A stretch of 64,000 bases of DNA from Symsagittifera roscoffensis (Eukaryota > Xenacoelomorpha > Acoela > Convolutidae): positions 25,276,189 to 25,340,188 of the forward strand of contig NC_087064.1 of the NCBI RefSeq assembly GCF_963678635.1, given 5' to 3'. Positions 1 through 8,800 of the stretch are shown here, piece after piece. Position 1 is the first letter of the stretch; the number at the start of each line of letters is the position of its first letter. The notes below the pieces were generated by a model that made no database searches, was not told where the DNA came from, and saw only the letters and a program-made list of their open reading frames with translations. The position numbers were made by a program, and so were the translations under genes.

Positions 1-3000
1 TTCCCTTCGAACGTGTTCTTCTCCCTTTCCTCCGAGCTCAAGAGTAACATCCCCATATTGAAGGTCTCACCTGCCAATGGCAACTCTAGGTTCTTCCGCG
101 GAGACGGAATCAGGGGTGGTGTGGCAGTATCTGCCCAATTCTCCTCGCTCAAATCTTTCAACAGCTCTTGAGTGGTGAGCTCCTCCCCTGATGGCCCTGG
201 TCCAGGCGTATTCCCCACTTCCATGTCTTCACCAGCTTCACTGAGAGTTTCATCCATACTCTCTTCTTCTGACTCATGTCTCCTTCTCTCGAGAATTTTC
301 TTAAATCGGTCCTCGACGGGTCCGCTCCTCTTGTCTCCAGGTGTGTCCACGGACAGTGGTGATGGTGTCGCAGGATCCAGCTTTTTGTATTCCGTCAGTG
401 CTACGTGCAGTTGACCTGCTGCATCTAGTTCTGTTCCTTCCTGTCTTATTTCCACCTGTTCCAAGCCATAGGGCGCCTTATATTTTCTCGTGGCAAATTT
501 CATGTCGTCCACCAGTGCGACGTGTCCCTCCATCACGATCATCCTGCCATCATCCCATATGGGTAGCATATTCTCAAGTCCTTCCTTTTCAAGAGTCCTC
601 AAGACTTTCCGCACCTCATATCCAGGGGGCTGCGAACCTCTACTCTTTTTCGCTTGCGTCGTCCACGAATTTACCTTCCTCTCGCTGATGTGGAAGTAGA
701 CTGCCGCCGTGTAGCCGATGAACAGGGGATCCCAGCCATCCGTGAAATGCCTCTGCGTTTCCTCCGTCATCATCTTCGCCATTATGGAGGGAACCACCAA
801 GGGACTATTCATTCCCAAGGTCATCCTCCTGACTGTCGGGAACTCAGGCATGGTGGCTGGTAGGATTTCTTTCTCCATTATGGCCTCCAGCTCCCTCTTG
901 ACTAGTGCAAAGCACTCCTTCCAGGCGGGGATTCTCAAGACTTCTCGTCCGTTGGCCGTCAATGGGTTTAGGTTCCAAAACTTTGGATACATTTCAATGG
1001 GGCCCTCTCGCTTGCCTCCCATTCTGCATTGCATTTGTCCCCTGAAGTTGCACACCATCATCTCAGCATCTTTCACTTTTCCGAAGAGTACCGTGTTGCT
1101 CATACGCGCCCTGAGCACCTCCTGCTGACACCAATTCAGCGCTGTACCATCCAGTACGCTGATGAGACTCAAGTGCGTCACCGAGTGACGATACGTTATC
1201 ACCAGGGGATCTGGAAACGCGTACGTCACTGCTGGACCATAGATGCAGGTCACCACCTCCTCTAGACCCCGGATTATCCCCATTGGGTCCGACCTCATTG
1301 CCAGGCACAGGTCCGTCAACAGAGGCATCCCTCTGTTCGCCTTCTCCCATTCTTCTCTCGAGGTTGGGTTCTCATCTTCACCCGTCATGTATCGATTCTG
1401 CATCATGAGGTATTGCACCAGCAGTGTCTTCAACCCTGCGGCACACTTGTAGGAGCTGGTTTCAGTGCTCGTGTGGACTCTCCCCATAGACAGAGGTTCT
1501 CCATATTCCATTAACCGATGAAACGACACCAATTCCCCATGGGTCAAGAGTACTAGTGCCAGATACCCATCAACTCGAAGTGTCTCCACTCCTCGACTAA
1601 ACATGTATGCTGGGCCCATGTTGAACAAGTATCTGGGGTAAACCAAATACAGGGCCAAGAGCAGGCTGATGGACATGCCCAGTATCTCCTGTACGAAGGC
1701 TCCGAAGATAGTCGCCGTGGTGCCGAACACTCCTGCCAAGAATTCTCTCTCCCAGCAAGGACTCAAGAACTTGAGAATCTCGTAATCTCTCCTAGTCTTC
1801 AATTCGCCGTTGGCGTGCTCTCTCCAAAATCCTCCAATCGTCACTTCATTGGCGGCCGAGACAAATCTAACCACCGTCATGTCTCTCGTTTCCGCTAGCT
1901 CCAGTTGCTTCTCTAGAAAACTCCAGATTTGTTTCACGAGGAGTGGTGCTTCCTCCCTCGTTTTATTCGTGACGTTCTCCAGCCTTGGTGTCAGGAATGG
2001 CCACCAGCCATTCTCTTGAGTCAAGCGATATTTCATCGATTCTAACTGTTTCTCCGTCTCGACCACATTTCTTCTCTCGTTGCTGGGACCTCTAGTCCTG
2101 CTGGTGGAATTTGCGACTTTCACATCCATACTCCGGAACCACAGGCTGGCCGTCAACTGGTTTATCGCCGGGTGGTCGTCCCCGATGACTGGGCTGAACT
2201 TGAGTTGTCTAGCAAAGTTCGATATCTCTAGCAAGAGTACCTCATCCAATACAATCAGGACGTCGGCCAGTCCGTAAAAGCCCCTCAGTGCATGAGATAT
2301 GTCAGCCCATGCCGCCGGCAATTCTGATTTGTAAAGCCTCAAGTTCAATGGCTCCAGCTCTCGATTGGGGGCTGCCATCAGAATCCGCCATTCACTCCCT
2401 TCTGCTATCAGGATCAAGACCGCGTACACGAATTGTAGGGCGGGTGGCATACTTGCGTATCCCGGGGATGTGGTAAACACCACCTTCGTCTTGGACCCAA
2501 ATCTCGAGGCTACGTTCTCTTGTACCTCATTCATCGCCGCAAATAACGCCTGAATAGCCTCCCATATCTTCTTTGATGTCGGAATTTCATCCCCCTTTAG
2601 TTGCTCAAGAAGTCCCATCGCGTGCAGGTGATCATTCATCCCTGCAAACAATAGCAGTTCAGGTTCACAGGGCATCTCCGACTTTATTGCTACCACTAGA
2701 GTCAACATCTGATTCAATTCGGCTCCTGGCAAGGAGTATACCAGAGTCTCCGGCCAGAACAACTTGGGAGACGTTCCTTCGAAGTCCGATCCCGCCACAA
2801 TGACTACTCTTGCCGCAGCTGGATCTGTTCTATCGTAAACTGCCAGAGTTTTGGCCAGTTGGGTGCCACCACAGGGCTTCCCGTACCTGGGATCTTCCGC
2901 CAATTTCGAGCCTTCGTAAGCGGCGTCTGGCAATCCCGTTCCTCCCGGATTGAGTAGCTTGTCTACCACCTTCAACTGTGCCGGGGTTGCCAACCTGATT

Positions 3001-5312
3001 CTGGCGATGCTGGTTCGGTGCTTGGGAGGTTCTGCTATAAGTCCCGGACTCCCCAGCAGCTTGAGAGGTCTGTAATTAATGGGTCCCATGATCGTTTTTG
3101 TGGGAATTCCCGTCAGGTCTGTGGTCTCCATCAACTTCGCCCTCGAGAAGTGCGCCTCATGAGCCTTCAACCAGTCTATGCAATGATGTCTATTCAAATC
3201 CTCGTGCGACACTCGTTCGATCCCCAGGGTTTCCGCCAACTCTCGTCTGCATTCCAAACTCTCTAGATCCAGTTCCTTCACCTTCTCAGGATATCTCAAG
3301 CGGGCAGTCTCCATAGACTTCTTTTCTCTCCTGCCATCTGCCACCACCACAGAGGACATCGCCGAGCCCGGAGGTGTTGATGACTCTACCTCCTCCGACT
3401 CCATTGGCGTGGCACTCTGCAATCGGGTCTGATTGCTCCTTGAACTGTCTCTAGTATCAATTCTCGCTCCCAAGCGACCAGCCAAGGCCCTCGAGGCAAG
3501 GAATGGTGGGTTGGGAGGTGGTCCTAAAGTGAATTGGGCTGTCTCCAGCAGGTCCGCCTCTAGCGTGTTAATGTGTTCCTGGAAGACGTCGTTCAGCCAC
3601 TCCGCTCCCCTTGGCCTATCGAAATGGATTCCATCTTTTGAGGTGTCTTCAGGGAATCCCTTTTTCTCCATACGTTCTGCTATGTCCAACAGCCTGAGAG
3701 GAAGCACACTCTTCCGGTGTATGTCTCGGATCATCTTGTTCAGGCTCCGCACCTTCTGGTTCATCTCTAGGGCGTGCTGATCAAACATCATGTTGTAGGG
3801 GACCGTGCATACCGTCAGCAGGATGGGGTCCATCTGGATCCTCAGTTCCTCAAGAAGGCAGCTCATCTTGTCGCACAGCCTCGCTACTTTCCTCGCTTCT
3901 CCCCTTGACACGTCGTTGGTCCCAACCATCAGGGTCACTGTGTAAACTTTGGTCATCCCTAGCATGTCCAGGGTTGCCAACATCTGTGGCGTGGCAGCTC
4001 CAGCGAAACTCAAGACTCCTGTTTGCCAATGGGACCGTATCTGGGTCAACACCCGCACCAGGCTATCCCGTATAATTAGGTGAACCGCACCCTCTGGCAC
4101 ACGAGGTGGCGCTAGATACTCCACCCAGGCTGCGTCATGGAAGCAGTCCCTCCTGGTTCCCTGTTCCGCACTCCAGTCCAGCCGATTGTGCCTGTGGTAG
4201 TTCCCTTCTGTATTCTTCTTATAGCTCGCGATCACGACGTTTCTGACCGGCTGTTCCCTCCAAGTTGGGGGAAGCTCTGGCCTTGTCGATCTTTCACGAC
4301 TCTGCTGCTGCAATTTCTCGCCCAGCTCCTTCAGGCGCGATGAGGCGCCACTCACCTGGCTGCCACTCGAGGTCGAGGTTGGGGTATATCCGGGTAATAC
4401 CACATCCATCAGAGGGCGTACAGGTTGGGTCTCTAGGTTGCGCAAGGAAGGCGTCACGTCATTCGGTATCCAGACCTCCAAGCCTTCACTCATGTGTTCC
4501 CTGGCCTCGCGGTCAAGGTTGAACCGTCCTCTAGCCCTGGGAGCTTCATCCACCTCCATGCGCGACTCCGGCCTCGAGCTTGTCACCACTCGTTCGTTAG
4601 ACCTGGCTCCCTTTTGTGCGTCAAGCTCGCGTTGTCGCTGTTCTATCCTTTCCAACTCCGACTTTAGTTGATCACGATTCGCGACGTTCTCCCGCACCCT
4701 TAGCTCCTGCTGATGTTCAGCCCTCAGCATCTCAAGTAATTTCAACGTCTGATCTCGCTCGTCGACTGCCTGGTCCCTCTCCAGCTGAAGCTTCTCCCTA
4801 TCCAGCTTCGCCTGATCCCGATCGAGGTTCGCTTTATTCTTTTCCTTCAGCGCCTTCTCAAGCTCTTTCTTTAGGACCCCCAGATCCGGATATGCCTCTG
4901 TCGTCTGTTGCGCTCGCGACATCGACGGCACCTTACTCGAGCTCTGGCCTGTGGATCTTGCTGTTGGTCTCGTCGGTAGCGGAAACTCTCCTGCGCCGTG
5001 TTCGGTGTTGTTACTCAGGCCAGGATTTCTTGCCAAGTCAAAGCCCCTTACTCCTCCATCCGCATTCCAAGATAACCATCTGGTCTGTTCTCGATTTGAT
5101 ATGCCCTCGGTGGTGTAGCCGACCATCAAGACAGCCTCCGTCGCAGACTCCCTGCACTCACCCTGGTCCTCCAACTGGAGGATCGCATTCAGCATCACCG
5201 CCATTCTCTCGTCTATCTGGGTGTAGTCCAGGTCCCTCAAGCGTCTGTACAGCTCGTCAAGAGTGGGCTTCTTTAAAGCCGCGGGCACGGAGTTCCAGAA
5301 TCGGTCTGCCAT
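1..5312 (-). CDS. ORF2 of element A: giant protein with SGNH hydrolase domain(s), C-terminus outside window
   Basis: Open frame from ATG at 5312 (context AAAATGG) to the window edge with no stop: 1,770 codons, partial. Order seen: an N-terminal conserved stretch of about 80 residues; a charged coiled coil at about 130-210 (KEK, DRDQ, LERIEQRQ runs); an SGNH hydrolase domain at about 405-580 with RDSL, GTNDVS and DGIH blocks; a degenerate SGNH-like domain at about 830-1010 with AGMNDHL; then a long, mostly helical part I do not recognise; then an acidic Gly/Pro-rich linker near the edge. The element B homologue suggests roughly 1,000 further residues. It lies 522 nt after gag-pol, in the env position of a retrovirus, but no signal peptide or clear membrane anchor is seen. 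Substrate and function are unknown; an esterase or an RNA-binding role are both possible. A conserved splice acceptor lies 232 nt upstream. Confidence 0.9.
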   Translation of the reverse strand, partial: MADRFWNSVPAALKKPTLDELYRRLRDLDYTQIDERMAVMLNAILQLEDQGECRESATEAVLMVGYTTEGISNREQTRWLSWNADGGVRGFDLARNPGLSNNTEHGAGEFPLPTRPTARSTGQSSSKVPSMSRAQQTTEAYPDLGVLKKELEKALKEKNKANLDRDQAKLDREKLQLERDQAVDERDQTLKLLEMLRAEHQQELRVRENVANRDQLKSELERIEQRQRELDAQKGARSNERVVTSSRPESRMEVDEAPRARGRFNLDREAREHMSEGLEVWIPNDVTPSLRNLETQPVRPLMDVVLPGYTPTSTSSGSQVSGASSRLKELGEKLQQQSRERSTRPELPPTWREQPVRNVVIASYKKNTEGNYHRHNRLDWSAEQGTRRDCFHDAAWVEYLAPPRVPEGAVHLIIRDSLVRVLTQIRSHWQTGVLSFAGAATPQMLATLDMLGMTKVYTVTLMVGTNDVSRGEARKVARLCDKMSCLLEELRIQMDPILLTVCTVPYNMMFDQHALEMNQKVRSLNKMIRDIHRKSVLPLRLLDIAERMEKKGFPEDTSKDGIHFDRPRGAEWLNDVFQEHINTLEADLLETAQFTLGPPPNPPFLASRALAGRLGARIDTRDSSRSNQTRLQSATPMESEEVESSTPPGSAMSSVVVADGRREKKSMETARLRYPEKVKELDLESLECRRELAETLGIERVSHEDLNRHHCIDWLKAHEAHFSRAKLMETTDLTGIPTKTIMGPINYRPLKLLGSPGLIAEPPKHRTSIARIRLATPAQLKVVDKLLNPGGTGLPDAAYEGSKLAEDPRYGKPCGGTQLAKTLAVYDRTDPAAARVVIVAGSDFEGTSPKLFWPETLVYSLPGAELNQMLTLVVAIKSEMPCEPELLLFAGMNDHLHAMGLLEQLKGDEIPTSKKIWEAIQALFAAMNEVQENVASRFGSKTKVVFTTSPGYASMPPALQFVYAVLILIAEGSEWRILMAAPNRELEPLNLRLYKSELPAAWADISHALRGFYGLADVLIVLDEVLLLEISNFARQLKFSPVIGDDHPAINQLTASLWFRSMDVKVANSTSRTRGPSNERRNVVETEKQLESMKYRLTQENGWWPFLTPRLENVTNKTREEAPLLVKQIWSFLEKQLELAETRDMTVVRFVSAANEVTIGGFWREHANGELKTRRDYEILKFLSPCWEREFLAGVFGTTATIFGAFVQEILGMSISLLLALYLVYPRYLFNMGPAYMFSRGVETLRVDGYLALVLLTHGELVSFHRLMEYGEPLSMGRVHTSTETSSYKCAAGLKTLLVQYLMMQNRYMTGEDENPTSREEWEKANRGMPLLTDLCLAMRSDPMGIIRGLEEVVTCIYGPAVTYAFPDPLVITYRHSVTHLSLISVLDGTALNWCQQEVLRARMSNTVLFGKVKDAEMMVCNFRGQMQCRMGGKREGPIEMYPKFWNLNPLTANGREVLRIPAWKECFALVKRELEAIMEKEILPATMPEFPTVRRMTLGMNSPLVVPSIMAKMMTEETQRHFTDGWDPLFIGYTAAVYFHISERKVNSWTTQAKKSRGSQPPGYEVRKVLRTLEKEGLENMLPIWDDGRMIVMEGHVALVDDMKFATRKYKAPYGLEQVEIRQEGTELDAAGQLHVALTEYKKLDPATPSPLSVDTPGDKRSGPVEDRFKKILERRRHESEEESMDETLSEAGEDMEVGNTPGPGPSGEELTTQELLKDLSEENWADTATPPLIPSPRKNLELPLAGETFNMGMLLLSSEEREKNTFEG
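2285..2820 (-). other. Second, degenerate SGNH-like domain in ORF2 of element A
   Basis: The sequence repeats the alternating strand/helix pattern of the first domain: VVIVAGSDF (block I position), SLPGAELNQ (block II position), LLLFAGMNDHL (block III position), VVFTTSPGY, and a final helix with a WADI motif. Block III keeps Asn, but block I lacks a normal GDS and no Asp-x-x-His is evident. Element B has the matching segment at about 30250-29680 with AGSNYHL. I infer an inactive paralogous domain; a structure prediction would settle it. Confidence 0.5.
3570..4095 (-). other. SGNH (GDSL-type) hydrolase domain in ORF2 of element A
   Basis: Residues about 405-580 of ORF2. Block I reads IIRDSLVR (catalytic Ser present, the usual Gly of GDS replaced by Arg), block II SFAGA (oxyanion Gly), block III GTNDVS (Asn), block V DGIHF (Asp-x-x-His). 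All four residues naming the family (Ser, Gly, Asn, His) are visible, in the normal order and spacing. The element B copy keeps a perfect GDSL. SGNH enzymes are esterases, lipases or acetylhydrolases; some members, such as the Oskar OSK domain, lost catalysis and bind RNA. Confidence 0.85.
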
Positions 5313-5350
5313 TTTTGCAACTTCGGGATGTATATAGGTAGATGTTAACC

Positions 5351-5410
5351 AGCTCAAGAATTACCTTACCAACTCAAGAATTACCTTACCAACTCAAGTA
5401 TTACCCAATT
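5351..5410. repeat. Three tandem copies of a 20-bp repeat before ORF2 (element A)
   Basis: Unit ARCTCAAGAATTACCTTACC at 5351, 5371 and 5391 (third copy diverged). Each copy carries the CTCAAG hexamer that is enriched across element A. Confidence 0.85.
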
Positions 5411-5544
5411 CAAGAATTCTCTAGAAATGTTCTCTTGCAACTACTTGCTGTAGATTCGGATTATCGCGTGTTCAATCAAGATTCTCTCTTTTTGTTTCTC
5501 GCTTGAGTGTAGTTGGATTTTCAACTTTGTTTTTCAAACTCGAT

Positions 5545-5557
5545 CTGAAAACAGAAA
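5545..5557 (-). promoter_or_regulatory. Candidate 3' splice site for ORF2 mRNA (element A)
   Basis: Sense reading TTTCTGTTTTCAG followed by ATCG fits the nematode acceptor consensus TTTTCAG/R. Elements B and C have TTTTTTAG/ATCT and TTTTCTAG/ATCC at the corresponding place. ORF2 lies downstream of a 9 kb frame, so a spliced or trans-spliced message is the simplest way to express it. Confidence 0.5.
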
Positions 5558-5834
5558 GCTTATTAAACTTAGCATGTCACGTTCCTAACCTAGAGACCCC
5601 CCTTCTACCCATATGGTTAAAATCTTATCATTCTCATATCACTTAAAGCAATTCGATTGGATTTTCCTTTAAGAACATGCAGATTCATTTTATGTTTTAG
5701 CACCATCAATTCTTTCTTTTAAAATTCAATTGTCATGCCAATCACATCTTAAGATCCTTTTACCTGCGCCGCACCCCAGTACCTAACTCAAGACTCCTCC
5801 CTCACACCCGACCTGATACCTCCATGTACCCGAC

Positions 5835-8800
5835 TCAGGCGATGCTCAAGTAGTACTTCTTGTGAAGATGCACCATTATCTCTGTTTCTGCAAAGACCAC
5901 ATGTAGGATAGCGTACAATTCCCTCGAGCTCAGTTTGCCCCTGTTTGGGTCGTACACCGGCATCGAGACCTCCACTATTCCTCTTTCAATCATGAAGTCA
6001 CGTAGTCTTGTCAGTGCCAATATCACGTGTTCGGGATCAATTGTGTTTCTGTCGTTGACTCTCGTTACTAGGAAGCAGAGGTATTTGCCCGGGACCTGTG
6101 CCACTGACGGTGGAAGCGCTGCCATGCCTCCCAGTCCTGGCCTCTGTCTAAACAGAAACTCTACGTTCTGGTACTCTCTTTTGAAGTCAGCCTCCAATCT
6201 TGATTTGAAACTCATGTCCGCCGTGATGCAGATCGCGCTGGTCCTGTTTGACAGGATGAAGTCGCTATCCGTTATCATGATGTTCTCTGAGTATTCATTG
6301 GGTATTTCGAATTTCGTTTTGAAATTCCTTCCTAAGGTAGGCTCTGGTTCTTCTTCCTCCAGTTCCAATCCGCTTGTTTCCCTCACTTCCTTGAGCTTCT
6401 TTATCATCAAATTTTCGGTGTGGGTAAGTCCTACCCCCACTCCCCGGACAAAAATATTTATCGACGTCCCCGTCGATGTAGTCGGGTCTGAATTGTCCTT
6501 AGGGATGTCCAGTGGCCTGTCTGTTGCTGTCCATCCGAAAAGAGGGTCCTCTGTCTTCATGTAATTTGCTGCTGATACATCGATTTGCTGAATGCTTTGT
6601 CCTTCGCGGCTCTCGTCCTTGACATCACGCATCCACTCTAGAATCCTCAAGTTCGTGTTCTCCCTCCTTTCTATTTCACTCTGCTCGAGATCCGTCTCCA
6701 ATTCTGGCGTCGAGTAATCATCCTGCGGATAATGTCCACCATCGTCAATCACTTGCCATTCCTCTTCGGCCTCCAGTTCGCCTGCGCTTAGTAGTTCATC
6801 GCCCAACTTGTCTGGCTGTATCTTATCGATCAAGAAGTCATCCCCGTACCTATTGTACCTCATACCTGTTCGTTTACGATTGCCCGTCCTGGTTTCCGGT
6901 GGTGTTGGTCGATCCGGTTCCATCCACTTCGGTACCTCGTTTTGCTCGGGATCGTTCCAGTCTTCTTCTACAAATGAACCTGCATCCGACTCCACTTCTA
7001 TCTTTTCGTTGTCGTCCAAACTCAAGTTCTCATTACCATCATTTTTCTCTCTAGTGCCTTTCTCATTCACTTCGCACGCTGGTTCCACCACCAGGTACTC
7101 AAGACCTTCCATGTCTTTTGGTAGGCACCAGTCCTCCGGGGACGGGACGTGAGGCTTCAGATTTTCGTAATGTGCTGCTCGCCCTGTACTCAAGCGATAG
7201 AACCGTCCTTGTTGATGTACTTCCGTAATCATGAACGGTCCTCTCCATTTCTTGAGTAGTTTCTTTGTTCCCTTGGGCGGTATGACGTTTTGGAAGACCC
7301 ACACGTATTGGCCCACTTCGTATGGCTTTGCTCTTAGTATCTTTTCGTCATATTTCTTGCGTTGCCTCATTTGCGCTTGCGCCGTGTTTCTCCGACATAG
7401 CTCGTTTAGCTCTTGTTGTCTTTTGATCGCTTCCTTCACGTATGCTTGAGGTGACGTCCTCTTCCCCTCGTACTCCGGGTAGAAGAATGTTATAGGCATT
7501 GCCCTTTCCCTGCCTGTCAACATCATGAAAGGACTGATACCCGTCGTTGAGTGCTGAGTACTATTATAGGCTCCTACTACCTGTGGCAGGTATTTGTCCC
7601 AGTCCGTCATGTATCTCGAGCAGTACACCCTGAGCATGTTGACCAGTGTCCTGTTCTGTCTTTCTACCAACCCATTGGTCTGTGGATGATAGGTCGTCGA
7701 GTGTGCTTGAGCAATGTGTGATCTCTTCATCAATTCTTTTGTCAAGTCCCCCACAAAAGCCTTGCCGTTGTCCGACTGGAAAGTCATTGGACAACCATAC
7801 CGCGATATCCAATGCGTTATCAGGTGATCACATGTCTCCTCTGCTGAGGCTGTCTGGCACGGAACCGCTTCCGCCAACTTGGTGAAGTGATCTATTATAA
7901 CTAGTATTTGGTTATAACCCGACTCCGTCATGCAGATTTTCTGATGGTCTATCTGCACCACCTCATTGAATTCCGAACTCTCGACAGACTTGAGGGGAAA
8001 CTTCATCTTCCTTGGGTCTTTTACTTGAAGGCATGCTAGGCAGGCATTCACCCATCTCTCGCAAGCTTTTCTCATTCCCGGCCAGTCAAACCTGTGAAGT
8101 ATCCTTTGTTGTACTTTATCTATCCCCTGGTGGCCCATCTGGTCGTGTGATCTGAAAAGCACCTCCGTTTGGTACAATTGTGGTAGTATGATGAGGTTGT
8201 GTTTGTGTAATATTTTCTCCTCATCTCTTCTCTTGCACGCTACCACCCCTTCAGCTGTGTGATAAAGTAAGTCTCTCTTTTCTTTGTAGAACTGGCTCAA
8301 GATCTTGTAGCTGTCTTCCTCAAGTTCCCCCTTCTCCTTGACTCCCAAATGGATCCATTTGGAGAGGTTACTTGTCATTTTGTCATTCTTCTGGGCCCTT
8401 ATTAGGTCAGACAGCCTGTATCTCGCCTTAACGTGCTCCTTTAGCGCCATGATCTGTCCATTCATCTCACCAGGGTTGTGGATGTCATCGCTCAGTTTCA
8501 CACATATCATCCTTTTCACGATTTTCATGTCGTCTTCTGGTACCAGATTCGTTCTGACGTTTGAGTTGCACGATAGTTCCCTTAGTGGTTTTCTTGAAAC
8601 TGCTATTTTCTCGAGCTCTTCACCACCTCGTACCTCTTGTATTTCCAGATTGTACGTCCCTGAAGATGGATCCGTCTGTAATTCCCTGTCGTGCTGTCTT
8701 ATCTTCTCTCCCGCCAGTATCATGCATAGACCGTCTTGGTCTTCGCTGCTCTCATCCGAGTCTTCATCCAATTCTTCACGCTCCCCGGACAATTTCCCTT

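Larger units (their letters stand above)
5313..5834 (-). other. Gap between gag-pol and ORF2 of element A
   Basis: No coding frame. In sense orientation it holds a strong acceptor-like TTTCTGTTTTCAG ending at 5545 and, closer to ORF2, three copies of a 20-bp repeat. The size matches the element B gap (466 nt by the inferred gag-pol end), which suggests a functional spacer such as an intron end or the 5' UTR of an ORF2 message. Confidence 0.6.

Noticed and set aside
1-5312. ORF2 as a retroviral envelope glycoprotein
   Set aside because: Correct position but no signal peptide, furin-type site, fusion peptide or clear C-terminal membrane anchor visible; hydrophobic helical stretches near residues 1130-1170 in A are polar in B.
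5838-6290. Calling the macro-like end an active ADP-ribosyl hydrolase
   Set aside because: Glycine-rich loops and the catalytic Asp of the TARG1 class are not conserved, and the Lys is Arg in A and C.
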